A stretch of DNA of 64,000 bases. It comes from Nonomuraea polychroma. GTDB lineage: Bacteria > Actinomycetota > Actinomycetes > Streptosporangiales > Streptosporangiaceae. The notes below the pieces were generated by a model. The model did no database searches. It was not told the DNA's origin and worked only from the letters and a program-made list of their open reading frames with translations. Location: assembly GCF_004011505.1 (NCBI RefSeq), contig NZ_SAUN01000001.1, positions 4,588,001-4,652,000 on the forward strand, written 5' to 3'. This document shows, piece after piece, positions 1 to 7,935 of the stretch (its first letter is position 1; each line of letters opens with the position of its first letter). Position numbers and translations under genes: made by a program.

Positions 1-77
1 CGCAGTCGCCCTCATCGGCGCCGTCGCCCTCGGCGTCGCAGTCGCCCTCATCGGCGCCGTCGCCCTCGGCGTCGCAG
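1..77. repeat. 36-bp tandem direct repeat at the window edge
   Basis: Positions 1-36 and 37-72 are identical, and the first 5 bases of a third copy follow. The period is a multiple of three, so it would encode a 12-residue repeat in any frame. The left end of the array lies outside the window. Confidence 0.9.
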
Positions 78-128
78 CCGTCACCGTCCACGGCATCGCC
101 CTCGCCCAGCGGGACGTCCGGGCGGTGA
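3..128 (+). CDS. Possible C-terminal end of a Ser/Pro/Ala-rich protein (partial)
   Basis: Read from base 3 on the plus strand, the repeat gives a Ser-Pro-Ala-rich tail (units such as QSPSSAPSPSAS) that stops at TGA 126-128. That is 31 bp before the end of the convergent gene at 159. Such tails are common as cell-wall or linker segments of secreted actinobacterial proteins. Two alternatives also have high third-position GC: plus frame 2 (hydrophobic AVALIGAVALGV repeats, open to about 376) and a minus-strand Asp/Gly/Glu-rich frame. The frame cannot be fixed without the missing left part. Confidence 0.3.
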   Translation, partial: QSPSSAPSPSASQSPSSAPSPSASQPSPSTASPSPSGTSGR

Positions 129-158
129 CACGCGCCGGTGGCCGGCCGCGATCGGGTG

Positions 159-1349
159 TCAGACGCCTGGCGAGCCGACCGGTTGCCGGCGGCTCTCGGC
201 GTACGACCGCAGCCGCATCAGGTCCTCGCGCAGCTTGCGGGCCGGGTTGGCGCCCAGCAGCCGCGCCACCGCGTGGCCGGCCACGCCCGCCACCGGGTTG
301 TAGGCGAGCCGCACCTGGACGCGGGTCCTGCCGTCGGGCTGCTCGGCCAGGGTCAGCGAGCCGGTGTGGGCGATGAGCTCGCCTTCGGCCGACTGCCACG
401 CGATCTCCCGGCCCTCCTCGCGCCTGATCTCGGTGGCGTCGAACCGGATCGGCGTCCCGGCGGGCCCGCTGATCGTCCAGTGGGACGTCCGGCCGTCGGC
501 GGAGCGGCGCACCTCGAGCACGTCCGGCATGAAGCGCGGGAAGATCGAGTAGTCGCTCACCAGCGACCACACGGTCGAGGCAGGCGCGTCGATCGAGATG
601 CCCTCGGTGATGTCGACGGCGTGGCGGCCGGCTTTGAGCCCGGTCAGGCGCCGCAGCGGCAGGTTCGTCGCCACGCGGGCGGCCAGCAGCGCGCCGGCGC
701 CGCGGATGGCCCAGGCGACCGGCCGGGGCAGCCCGCCCGGCAGCGCCATCATGCCGGCGGCGGCCGTGCCGGCCAGGAATCTGGCGGTCGGGGACCACTG
801 CTGCTGGAGCAGTTCGGGCACCGGCTCGCGGCGCCGGCCCGCGCCTTGGAGTCGCGGTGACTCCGCCGCGTCACGGTACGTGGTCCAGCGTGTCTCGACG
901 CCTTTGACGCCGGGGATGTGGCGGACTGCCCGCCTGACGCGCTCTTCCTCGCCCTCGAGCACGTCGCCGTGGAGCGTCACGCGGCGGTCCTGGACGTGGA
1001 CCTCGACCGCGTGCGGGTAGCTGACGTGGCGGCCCAGCTCCGCCCGTACGCGCTCGTAGAGCACTCGGTCGTCGGTCGACCGGCCGGCGACGCGGTACCG
1101 TACGGCGGCGGCCGAGCCGCGGCTGCGGTTGGCGAGGTCCCGGCTGAGGACGCCCAGGCCGTCGCGCAACTCGTGCGTCGCGTGCGCCGCCTTGTCGCGG
1201 CCCTTGGCCCGGCGCGAGCGTCCCCGTGCCGGATCGAACAGGTACGCGACCGCGGCTCCGGCGCAGAAGCCCAGCCCGGCCGCGGCCGCGTTCTTCGCCA
1301 GGTGCGTCTGCCGCTCCCCTGCTGTCATGTCAACATGTCTCGCGCGCAT
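159..1349 (-). CDS. BON-domain plus SRPBCC-domain protein
   Basis: This is a 396-residue protein. A hydrophobic segment near residues 21-40 is followed by a basic stretch. A BON-like domain lies at about 92-158 (VEVHVQDRRVTLHGDV, then GVKGVETRW). A second hydrophobic, Gly/Ala-rich region spans 190-230. A polyketide-cyclase/SRPBCC-like domain fills about 243-388 and opens with ITEGISIDAPASTVW. BON domains usually bind membranes or ligands and SRPBCC folds hold hydrophobic ligands, so a membrane-associated lipid or hydrophobe handling role is inferred; no enzymatic motif is seen. ATG at 1328 (MTAGERQ) is an alternative start. It is divergent from the gene at 1587. Confidence 0.8.
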   Translation of the reverse strand: MRARHVDMTAGERQTHLAKNAAAAGLGFCAGAAVAYLFDPARGRSRRAKGRDKAAHATHELRDGLGVLSRDLANRSRGSAAAVRYRVAGRSTDDRVLYERVRAELGRHVSYPHAVEVHVQDRRVTLHGDVLEGEEERVRRAVRHIPGVKGVETRWTTYRDAAESPRLQGAGRRREPVPELLQQQWSPTARFLAGTAAAGMMALPGGLPRPVAWAIRGAGALLAARVATNLPLRRLTGLKAGRHAVDITEGISIDAPASTVWSLVSDYSIFPRFMPDVLEVRRSADGRTSHWTISGPAGTPIRFDATEIRREEGREIAWQSAEGELIAHTGSLTLAEQPDGRTRVQVRLAYNPVAGVAGHAVARLLGANPARKLREDLMRLRSYAESRRQPVGSPGV

Positions 1350-1572
1350 AGCGATCTACCCCTCATCATCGCCTTCGACCAGGTCGGCTACCCGGCGCCC
1401 CCGGCCCCTAACAGCCGTCCATCCGACGTCCCGCCCGCGGCGGGTTCCCGGGTCGCCGAGGTCCAAGGGGCTGACGTGCCGGCGGGGTGGCCGCAAGCTC
1501 GCCTCCGACCCAGACCAGGTCATGACCGGGTAAAAGGCACACCCCCGCCCGAATCATCACAAATCGTGACGT

Positions 1573-1578
1573 TAGAGT
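1573..1578 (+). promoter_or_regulatory. Candidate -10 box (TAGAGT) for a leaderless start
   Basis: TAGAGT lies 8 nt upstream of GTG 1587, and no Shine-Dalgarno sequence sits between them. This is the spacing expected for an actinobacterial leaderless transcript. No convincing -35 hexamer is visible. Confidence 0.4.
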
Positions 1579-1586
1579 AACGAACT

Positions 1587-2531
1587 GTGAACGACTCGAA
1601 GCGTGTGGAAATAGCCTGGCCCGCCCTCGGCATCACCGTGGCGGCCGAACTCGACCAGCGCAACCCGGCTCTTGCCCAGTGCTTCTGGGACGCGCTGCCC
1701 TACCGCAGCCTGCAGGGCCACGCCCTCGTCGCGGGCCATCATCTGTACCACGTCGCACCGGTCCATTCGCTGCTGCACGCGCCCGCGGCGTACCGCGTGG
1801 ACCGGCGCACCGTCCCCGACGGGACGCTGTTCTGCTCCCGGCTGCAGCATCTCGGCATCAAGTACGGCGAGCTGACCGAGCCGATGACGGCCACGCCGAT
1901 CGGCCAGGTCGTCCCGGAGGACGTGGACGCCCTGGTCGAGGCCGGCCGCGAGGTGTGGCACTCGGTCTACACCACCAAGGAGCCGGTCATCGCCGAGGTG
2001 CGCCGGGCCGGTGAGCCAGGCGGCCACGAGCTGCCCCGGCTGCCTGTCGGCGACCCGCAGCTCAACGACCTGATCGCCGACGTGCACGCCGAGACCGAGC
2101 GCATCTGGCTCGAGCCGCCGCGCGAGCTGGTCGACCTGCACGCGGGCCGGATCCAGTCGCGGGCCGGCAGCTACGACACGGTCCTGACCACGCTGCTGTT
2201 CGTCAACGGCGAGACCCGTCCGCTCGGCTACAGCTGCTACGGCGGCCTCGTGCGAGCCGCCCTGGACGGCATGCCGCTGCCGTGGCTGCGCCAGATGACC
2301 CGTCAGCTCGCCCACACTCCGGCGGAGTTCCTCGGCTACTGCGGCCTGGACACGCTGTGGGGCTTCACCAGGCGGCTCATGGACGGCCTGGAGCGGCTCA
2401 ACAGCCACACCGACTTCATCTCGGCCATGGCCCACATGGCGCTCTACTGCAACTGCCTGGGCGGCTGGAACCTGCACCTGTTCCCGTGGCAGGCCGGCGA
2501 CACCCTGCGGCGCCTGGAGGCGACGGCATGA
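1587..2531 (+). CDS. Cyclophilin-like / cucumopine-synthase-related protein
   Basis: This is a 314-residue cytosolic protein with no signal peptide. The first ~60 residues (EIAWPALGITV, NPALAQCFWDALPYRS, HALVAGHHLYH) resemble the cyclophilin-like fold of the DUF3830/cucumopine synthase group. The mostly helical remainder, with RLQHLGIKYGELTEP and TTKEPVIAEV, resembles the C-terminal bundle of cucumopine-synthase-related proteins. Cucumopine synthase condenses histidine with 2-oxoglutarate into a cyclised opine; whether this protein does similar chemistry is inference. It is the first gene of an operon: its TGA overlaps the ATG of the 21-codon ORF at 2528. GTG 1587 is chosen because of the TAGAGT box just upstream. 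The family call rests on remembered motifs. Confidence 0.55.
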   Translation: MNDSKRVEIAWPALGITVAAELDQRNPALAQCFWDALPYRSLQGHALVAGHHLYHVAPVHSLLHAPAAYRVDRRTVPDGTLFCSRLQHLGIKYGELTEPMTATPIGQVVPEDVDALVEAGREVWHSVYTTKEPVIAEVRRAGEPGGHELPRLPVGDPQLNDLIADVHAETERIWLEPPRELVDLHAGRIQSRAGSYDTVLTTLLFVNGETRPLGYSCYGGLVRAALDGMPLPWLRQMTRQLAHTPAEFLGYCGLDTLWGFTRRLMDGLERLNSHTDFISAMAHMALYCNCLGGWNLHLFPWQAGDTLRRLEATA

Positions 2532-2593
2532 GCGAGCGACCCATCAACACAGCTGATCCATCGCTCATGCGACCGGCGAAGGAGGGCGCATGA
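2528..2593 (+). CDS. 21-codon mini-ORF between overlapping genes
   Basis: The ATG at 2528 overlaps the stop of the upstream gene (ATGA), and its own TGA overlaps the ATG of the flavin oxidase at 2590 (ATGA again). A GGAGG at 2516-2520 lies 7 nt before its ATG, a good ribosome-binding site. The peptide begins MSERPINTADP and ends MRPAKEGA; it has no Cys, Trp, Tyr or Phe. It may be a coupling leader, a small protein or a precursor peptide. It may also only appear to be an ORF, because the AAGGAGG for the next gene lies within it at 2579-2585. Confidence 0.35.
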   Translation: MSERPINTADPSLMRPAKEGA

Positions 2594-3678
2594 GTGATAC
2601 GCGTGTGGCGGTGATCGGCGGCGGCGTGATCGGGCTGTCGATCGCCTACCACCTGGCGGAGGCCGGGGTCGAGACCATGCTGCTGGAACGCGGAGCGCTC
2701 GGCTCCGGCGCCTCGCGCGCCACCGCCGACGTGGTCCGCTCCTACTTCGCCGGCAACGCCCTCAGCTCGGCGCTGGCCGTGCGCAGCCTCGAGGCCTACC
2801 GCGCCTTCCCGGCCAGGCCGGGGGCCGACCTGCCGCTGCGGCAGGTCGGCTACCTGGTGTTGTTCAGCGAGCCCGAGCAGGTGACCGCCTTCGAGGCCGA
2901 CCTGCCCGCGCAGCTGGACGCCGGGGTGGACGTGGGCCTGATCAGCGTGGAGGAGGCCAAGGAGCGCAATCCGCTCATCGGCGACCTGCCGCTGCTGGCC
3001 GCCGCCTACTCGCCGCAGGCCTACGTCTCCGACACCGCCGCCATCGTCAACGCCTACGCCGCCGCGGCCGAGCGGGCGGGCGCCACGTTGTGCACCCGCT
3101 GCCCGGTCACCGGCCTCGACACGCAGGCGGGCCGCGTCTTCACGGCCGACGGCGAGATCACCGCCGACGCGATCGTGTGCGCCGCCGGCGCGTGGTCGGC
3201 CTCGCTCCTGCGCTGCGCGGGCGTGGACCTGCCGCTGATGGAGCCGACCGAGCAGGAGCTGCTGGTCACCGACCCGCTGCCGCCCGGCACGCCGGACCTC
3301 CCGGTCACCCTGCACGCCGCCAGCGGCCTGCTGATACGGGTGCGCGGCGACCGGCTGCTCATCGGCATGGGCTACCCGGGCCCCGACAGGGAGGCCTGGC
3401 GGCGCGGCGTGGCCGCCCAGCTCGCGGTGACGTACCCGAGCCTGGCCGGCCTGGCCCTGCACACGGCCGTCACCGGCCTGCGGGACGCCAGCCCCGACAA
3501 GACGGCCTTCATCGGACACCAGCCGGGACCCCCGGCGTTCCTGTACGCCACCGGGTTCTCCGGCCACGGCCTGTGCAACGCGCCGGCCGCCGGCGAGCTG
3601 GTCCGCGACCTCTACCTCGACCAGGACCCCGGTATCGACGTGGCCAAGCTGGCGGTCGGCCGGCAACGGACGGGATGA
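2590..3678 (+). CDS. FAD-dependent oxidoreductase, DAO family
   Basis: This 362-residue flavoenzyme belongs to the D-amino-acid oxidase/glycine oxidase/sarcosine oxidase superfamily. The N-terminal VAVIGGGVIGLSIAYHLAEA is the Rossmann dinucleotide-binding motif, and LLERGALGSGASRATAD fits the usual FAD contacts. IVCAAGAWSASLL and GHQPGPPAFLYATGFSGHG match the conserved central and C-terminal FAD segments. The family oxidises C-N bonds of amino acids, and the large subunits of opine oxidases also belong to it. With the cucumopine-synthase-like gene upstream, an N-substituted amino acid or opine-type substrate is inferred. A strong AAGGAGG lies 4 nt before the ATG. The P450 begins 3 nt after its stop. 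Confidence 0.85.
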   Translation: MSDTRVAVIGGGVIGLSIAYHLAEAGVETMLLERGALGSGASRATADVVRSYFAGNALSSALAVRSLEAYRAFPARPGADLPLRQVGYLVLFSEPEQVTAFEADLPAQLDAGVDVGLISVEEAKERNPLIGDLPLLAAAYSPQAYVSDTAAIVNAYAAAAERAGATLCTRCPVTGLDTQAGRVFTADGEITADAIVCAAGAWSASLLRCAGVDLPLMEPTEQELLVTDPLPPGTPDLPVTLHAASGLLIRVRGDRLLIGMGYPGPDREAWRRGVAAQLAVTYPSLAGLALHTAVTGLRDASPDKTAFIGHQPGPPAFLYATGFSGHGLCNAPAAGELVRDLYLDQDPGIDVAKLAVGRQRTG

Positions 3679-3681
3679 CCC

Positions 3682-4908
3682 ATGACCGAGCTGATCCGCT
3701 TCATCATCGACCCGGCGACCCGGGACCTGCACGCCGACAACGAGCGGCTGCGCCAGGCGGGGCCGCTCGTGCCCGTGACGGCGGAAGGCGTGGACGCCTG
3801 GGCCGCCACCCGGTACGCGACCCTGCTGACCGTGCTGACCCATCCGGACATGACCAGGGACATCCGCTATTGGGACCCGGCGGAACGCGACAGCGCCCCG
3901 CCCGGGACCGCGATCGCCCGCATCGTCACGGACATCTCCATGCTGAACGCCGACGGCGAGGACCACCGGCGGCTCCGCGGCCCGCTGGCCGCCGGGTTCA
4001 GCCCGCGCCGCATCGCGCAACTGCGACCCAAGATCGCCGCGATCACCGCCGAGCTGATCGACCGGCTCGCGGAGCTGCCCCCGGACGAGCCGGTGGACCT
4101 GCGGCGGCACTTCGCCTACCCGCTGCCGCGCGAGGTGATCTCCGAGATGATCGGCATCCCGCGCGCGCACCAGGACAGGCTGCACGAGCTCACCGACGCG
4201 GTCGCGCAGGTCAGCAGCGACCTCGAGGACAGCCCGCAGGTCCGCGGGGACCTGCACGGGCTGCTCCATCAGATCATCGAGGAGCGCCGCCGCACGCCCG
4301 GCGAGGACCTGATCAGCGACTTGATCGCGCTGCGGGAGGAGGACGGCGGCCGGCTGTCGGAGTCGGAGTTGTTCGCCACCATCGACCTGCTGTTCATCGC
4401 CGGGCACGTCACCACCGTCAACCTCATCACCAACGCCATCGGCGCCCTGCTCAACGAGCCGGGGCAGCTCGATCTGCTGCGCTCGGGCCGATGTCCGTTC
4501 AGCGCGGCCGTGGAGGAGACGCTGCGCTGGGACTCGCCGATCGCCTATTTCCCGTTCCGGTACGCCACGCGCGACGTCGAGATCGACGGCGTGCACCTGC
4601 GGGCCGGGGAGGCGGTGCTGGCCTGCTTCGCCTCGGCCGGGCGCGACCCGGACCAGTACGGTCCGGACGCCGGCCGATTCGACATCGCCCGGCCACCGGC
4701 CGCCCACCTGGCGTTCGGTCACGGGCCGCACTTCTGCCTCGGCGCGCCTCTGGCCAGGGCCGAGGCGGAGGTGGCGCTGCAGGCGCTGTTCGCGGCGTTC
4801 CCCGACATCAGGGCGGCGGCGCGGCCCGAGGAGTTGTGCCCGCTGGACACGCTGCTGGGCAACAGCACCCGCAGCATGCCCGTCATTCTGGGCCCGCGCG
4901 CCCGCTAG
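3682..4908 (+). CDS. Cytochrome P450 with non-canonical I-helix
   Basis: This is a 408-residue soluble class I-type bacterial P450. The heme-binding motif FGHGPHFCLGAPLA is at about residues 345-358, and the ExxR helix is ETLRW at about 278. The I-helix reads LLFIAGHVTTVN at about 236-247, so the usual acidic residue before the conserved Thr is Val (codon GTC). In many P450s that acid-alcohol pair assists proton delivery for O-O cleavage; its loss is seen in some P450s with altered chemistry. It is the last gene of the 1587-4908 operon. No ferredoxin or ferredoxin reductase gene is nearby, so electrons must come from elsewhere. Confidence 0.93.
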   Translation: MTELIRFIIDPATRDLHADNERLRQAGPLVPVTAEGVDAWAATRYATLLTVLTHPDMTRDIRYWDPAERDSAPPGTAIARIVTDISMLNADGEDHRRLRGPLAAGFSPRRIAQLRPKIAAITAELIDRLAELPPDEPVDLRRHFAYPLPREVISEMIGIPRAHQDRLHELTDAVAQVSSDLEDSPQVRGDLHGLLHQIIEERRRTPGEDLISDLIALREEDGGRLSESELFATIDLLFIAGHVTTVNLITNAIGALLNEPGQLDLLRSGRCPFSAAVEETLRWDSPIAYFPFRYATRDVEIDGVHLRAGEAVLACFASAGRDPDQYGPDAGRFDIARPPAAHLAFGHGPHFCLGAPLARAEAEVALQALFAAFPDIRAAARPEELCPLDTLLGNSTRSMPVILGPRAR

Positions 4909-4979
4909 CTCACGCGCTCGGTCGTGGCACCGGTCCGAAGGGGTGGCGTACCGGGCCGGGCGACAGCGTAGGCCTGCGA

Positions 4980-4985
4980 TAGCCT
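4980..4985 (+). promoter_or_regulatory. Candidate -10 box (TAGCCT) for leaderless manA
   Basis: TAGCCT ends 7 nt before the GTG start at 4993, and there is no Shine-Dalgarno sequence in between. It fits the leaderless arrangement seen at several other starts in this window. Confidence 0.4.
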
Positions 4986-4992
4986 TACGCCC

Positions 4993-6156
4993 GTGCACGC
5001 CCCAATGCGCCTGGCCACCACCATCCGCCCCTACGACTGGGGCTCGGTGACCGCCCTGCCGGAACTGTTCGGAACCGAGCCCACCGGGGAGCCGCAGGCC
5101 GAGCTCTGGATGGGCGCCCACCCGGGCGCCCCCTCCACCGTCGGCGGCGTCCCGCTCGGGGAGCTCATCGCGGCCGACCCCGCGGGCACGCTCGGCGAGC
5201 CGGCCGCCTCCCGCTTCGGCCCCGTCCTGCCTTACCTGCTCAAGGTCCTGGCTGTTGCGCGGCCGCTGTCGCTGCAGGTCCACCCGACCACCGAGCAGGC
5301 GCGGGCCGGGTTCGCCGACGAGACGGCGCGGGGCGTCCCGCTCGACGACTTCGCCCGCACGTACAAGGACGCCTCGCACAAACCCGAGATGGTCTGCGCG
5401 GTCACCCCGTTCCACGGGTTGTGCGGCTTCCGCTCACCCGCGGCCACCGCCGATCTCCTCGACCGGCTCTGCCTGCCGGGGCTGCGGCCCTGGATCGACA
5501 CGCTCAGGACGGCACCGTCGGAGGACGCGCTGCGCGGAGTGTTCGCCGAGATGCTCGACGACGCCTCCCGGCCGCTGCGCGCGGAGGTCGAGGCGGCCCT
5601 GCTCGACGCGGACGACGCCGAGCTCGCGGTCTACGCCGGCATCGCCCGCGCCTGCCCCGGCGACCGGGGCGTGGTCGCGGCGCTGCTGCTCCATCACGTG
5701 AGCCTGCGCCCCGGCGAGGCCCTCTACCTCGGCGCGGGGGTGCCGCACGCCTATCTCGGCGGCGTCGGCGTGGAGATCATGGCCAACTCCGACAACGTGC
5801 TGCGCTGCGGGCTCACCACCAAGCACGTGGACGTGCCCGAGCTGATGCGCGTCGTGGACTTCACGCCGGGCGAGCCGTTCCTGGTCCGGCCGGAGCCCGG
5901 GGAGCGCGGGGCACACCACTATCGGCCGCCCGCGCCCGAGTTCGCCCTCAGCCGCCACGACCTGGACGGGGAGAGCACGCACGAACTGCCGGGCGGCCTG
6001 CCGCAGATCGTCCTGTGCATCGAGGGCGAGGCGCTGCTCGGCGACGCCTTGACGCTGCGGCCGGGACAGTCCGCCTTCGTCCCGGCGGGTGCGCCGCCGA
6101 CGCGGCTCGGCGGCAAGGGCACCGCCTACCGCGCACTCCCGGGAGCCTCCGCATAA
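4993..6156 (+). CDS. manA: Mannose-6-phosphate isomerase, class I
   Basis: This 387-residue enzyme interconverts mannose 6-phosphate and fructose 6-phosphate, feeding GDP-mannose and glycan synthesis. The zinc-site and active-site segments are present: SLQVHPTTEQA (about residues 93-103), KDASHKPEMVCAV (about 122-134), and VEIMANSDNVLRCGLTTKHV (about 257-276). Length is normal for the actinobacterial form. GTG 4993 is chosen because a -10-like box lies 7 nt upstream; ATG 5005 is the alternative. It stands alone and ends at a shared stem-loop at 6158. Confidence 0.95.
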   Translation: MHAPMRLATTIRPYDWGSVTALPELFGTEPTGEPQAELWMGAHPGAPSTVGGVPLGELIAADPAGTLGEPAASRFGPVLPYLLKVLAVARPLSLQVHPTTEQARAGFADETARGVPLDDFARTYKDASHKPEMVCAVTPFHGLCGFRSPAATADLLDRLCLPGLRPWIDTLRTAPSEDALRGVFAEMLDDASRPLRAEVEAALLDADDAELAVYAGIARACPGDRGVVAALLLHHVSLRPGEALYLGAGVPHAYLGGVGVEIMANSDNVLRCGLTTKHVDVPELMRVVDFTPGEPFLVRPEPGERGAHHYRPPAPEFALSRHDLDGESTHELPGGLPQIVLCIEGEALLGDALTLRPGQSAFVPAGAPPTRLGGKGTAYRALPGASA

Positions 6157-6157
6157 G

Positions 6158-6188
6158 GCGGGTGTCCCCAGGACCCGGGGACACCCGC
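6158..6188. terminator. Bidirectional stem-loop between convergent genes
   Basis: A perfect 12-bp stem (GCGGGTGTCCCC pairing with GGGGACACCCGC) with a 7-nt loop lies directly after the manA stop and before the end of the convergent gene at 6206. It has no T tract, as is common in high-GC actinobacteria. Confidence 0.75.
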
Positions 6189-6205
6189 GCTGATCGGTGG
6201 GCCGC

Positions 6206-7843
6206 TCAGACGAGCCTGCGGAGCTTGAGCACGTTGTCCTTCCGGGCGCCCGGCTCGCCGTCGGGGGTGTTCTGAGTGCGCTCGAACTCCTCGCTCCGGA
6301 GCACCTCCCACTCCCCCGCCGCCGGCTCCAGCGAGTCGAGGACCTCCTGCGGAGACGGGAAGTGCACGCCCTCGGGAGGGTTGTGCTCCCAGGACGGCCA
6401 GCCGGCGTGACCCACGACGAGCAGCACCCCGCCGGGCGCGACGGCCGCGGCCGCCGCGCGCAGGATCTTCTCGCGCGGCAGGTCCGTAGGAGCGTGCAGG
6501 TAGCAGGCGGAGACGAGGTCGTAGGAGCCCTCCGGGAAGGACGCGTCCAGGTCATGGCGCTGCCAGTCGATGCGGTCGGCGACCTCCGCGGCCCTGGCGT
6601 GCTCGGCGGCGCGATCCAGCGCCACGCGGGAGATGTCCGCGGCGGTGACCTGCCAGCCACGGCGGGCGAGCCAGATCGCGTCGGCGCCCTCGCCGCAGCC
6701 CAGGTCGAGCGCCCGCCCGGGGGCGAGGTCGGCGGCCTCGCGGACGAGGGCGACGTTGGGGTTGCCGCTCCAGACCTGTGACTTCTCGCCATAGAAGGCG
6801 TCCCAGAACTCCTCAGGAGGGAGGGAGACCTCGTGCCATCCCGTCCCGCCGTGCGACTCCGCCTGCCGGTGCGGACCGCCGGCGTGCCCAGTGCTGGTGC
6901 GGCGGGCGGTGACGGCGCGGCGGGTCTCCTCCATGATCAGATCCATGTTGATGGCCGCCGCCACCCGCACGGCGCTCGCGGCCGCGACGATGACCTGGTC
7001 GGTCACGTTGGCCGCGTTGCCCACCACCCACACTCCGGGCACGTTCGTGGCGCCCGTCGCGTCGGCCGGGATGCGGGTGCCGATCACGTGCCCGGCCATC
7101 TCCTGGTCCTCGGTCTTCAGCCCCAGCCCGGCGAGCAGGCCGGTGCGGGCGGTCAGGCGGGTGGCGACGGCGAGCGCCTGGCAGGCCACCACCGTGCCGT
7201 CGGCCAGCCGCACGCCGGCGAGCCGGTCCTCCCTCACCTCCAGCTCGGCCACCTGCCCCTCGACCACGGTGACGCCTCTGGCGGCCAGTTGCTCGCGCTG
7301 GTCCGCGTCGGGCTCGGGCCCGGTGTGCAGGAACAGGGTCACGTCGTCGCTCCACTGGCTCCACAGCAGCGCCTGGTGCATGGCCAGCGGCCCGGTGGCC
7401 AGCACGCCGATGGCCTGGTCGCGTACTTCCCAGCCGTGGCAGTACGGGCAGTGCAGCACGTCGCGCCCGAACCGCTCGGCCAGCCCCGGCACGTCGGGCA
7501 GCTCGTCGACCAGGCCGGTGGCCAGCAGCAGCCGGTCCGCCACGACCGCCGACCCGTCGTCCAGCACCACCCGGAAGCCGTCCTCGACGCGCTCCGCGGC
7601 GACGGCGGCGCCCGTCACGATCTCGCCGCCGTACCCGATGACCTCCTCGCGGCCGGCGGCCAGCAGCTCGCGCGGCGGCATGCCCTCGCGCGTCAGGTAG
7701 GTGTGCACGCCCGCCGCCGGGGCGTTGCGCGGCTCGCCCGCGTCTATCACCAGCACCTTGCGGCGCGCCCGGCCCAGCGTGAGCGCCCCGCTCAGCCCGG
7801 CGGCCCCGCCGCCCACGACCACCACGTCGTACTTCGCATTCAC
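6206..7843 (-). CDS. Fusion: thioredoxin-reductase-like flavoprotein + SAM methyltransferase
   Basis: This is a 545-residue two-domain protein. Residues ~1-300 form a thioredoxin-reductase-like pyridine nucleotide-disulfide oxidoreductase: VVVVGGGAAGLSGALTLGRA binds FAD, a redox-type CPYC motif sits in VLHCPYCHGWEV (~135), and the C-terminal FAD motif is VWVVGNAANVTDQ. After a linker of ~40 residues, residues ~345-545 form a class I methyltransferase with SAM motif ALDLGCGEGADAIWLA and VTAADIS. Similar fusions are known in actinobacteria; a thiol-redox reaction coupled to methylation, as in detoxification, is inferred. It is divergent from an XRE-cupin regulator across 92 bp, which likely controls it. 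Confidence 0.88.
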   Translation of the reverse strand: MNAKYDVVVVGGGAAGLSGALTLGRARRKVLVIDAGEPRNAPAAGVHTYLTREGMPPRELLAAGREEVIGYGGEIVTGAAVAAERVEDGFRVVLDDGSAVVADRLLLATGLVDELPDVPGLAERFGRDVLHCPYCHGWEVRDQAIGVLATGPLAMHQALLWSQWSDDVTLFLHTGPEPDADQREQLAARGVTVVEGQVAELEVREDRLAGVRLADGTVVACQALAVATRLTARTGLLAGLGLKTEDQEMAGHVIGTRIPADATGATNVPGVWVVGNAANVTDQVIVAAASAVRVAAAINMDLIMEETRRAVTARRTSTGHAGGPHRQAESHGGTGWHEVSLPPEEFWDAFYGEKSQVWSGNPNVALVREAADLAPGRALDLGCGEGADAIWLARRGWQVTAADISRVALDRAAEHARAAEVADRIDWQRHDLDASFPEGSYDLVSACYLHAPTDLPREKILRAAAAAVAPGGVLLVVGHAGWPSWEHNPPEGVHFPSPQEVLDSLEPAAGEWEVLRSEEFERTQNTPDGEPGARKDNVLKLRRLV

Positions 7844-7896
7844 AGCGAGACTCCTCTCGATCCGTCCGATGCGCCACTGTCCGCCATCCCATGCAC

Positions 7897-7926
7897 ATTT
7901 GACAAATATCGTTGCCGTAATGGCAA
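7897..7926. promoter_or_regulatory. Candidate operator/promoter region with two inverted repeats
   Basis: The 92-bp divergent spacer holds ATTTG-A-CAAAT (7897-7907) and TTGCC-GTAAT-GGCAA (7912-7926). The first overlaps a perfect -35 hexamer TTGACA (7899-7904) facing the regulator gene. They are plausible binding sites for the XRE-cupin protein at 7936. Confidence 0.5.
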
Positions 7927-7935
7927 AGTAGCCGC

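Noticed and set aside
2416..5415. Long open minus-strand frame antisense to the oxidase, P450 and manA
   Set aside because: It lies opposite three clear genes, is Arg/Gly/His/Gln-rich low-complexity sequence without domains, and results from the high GC content.
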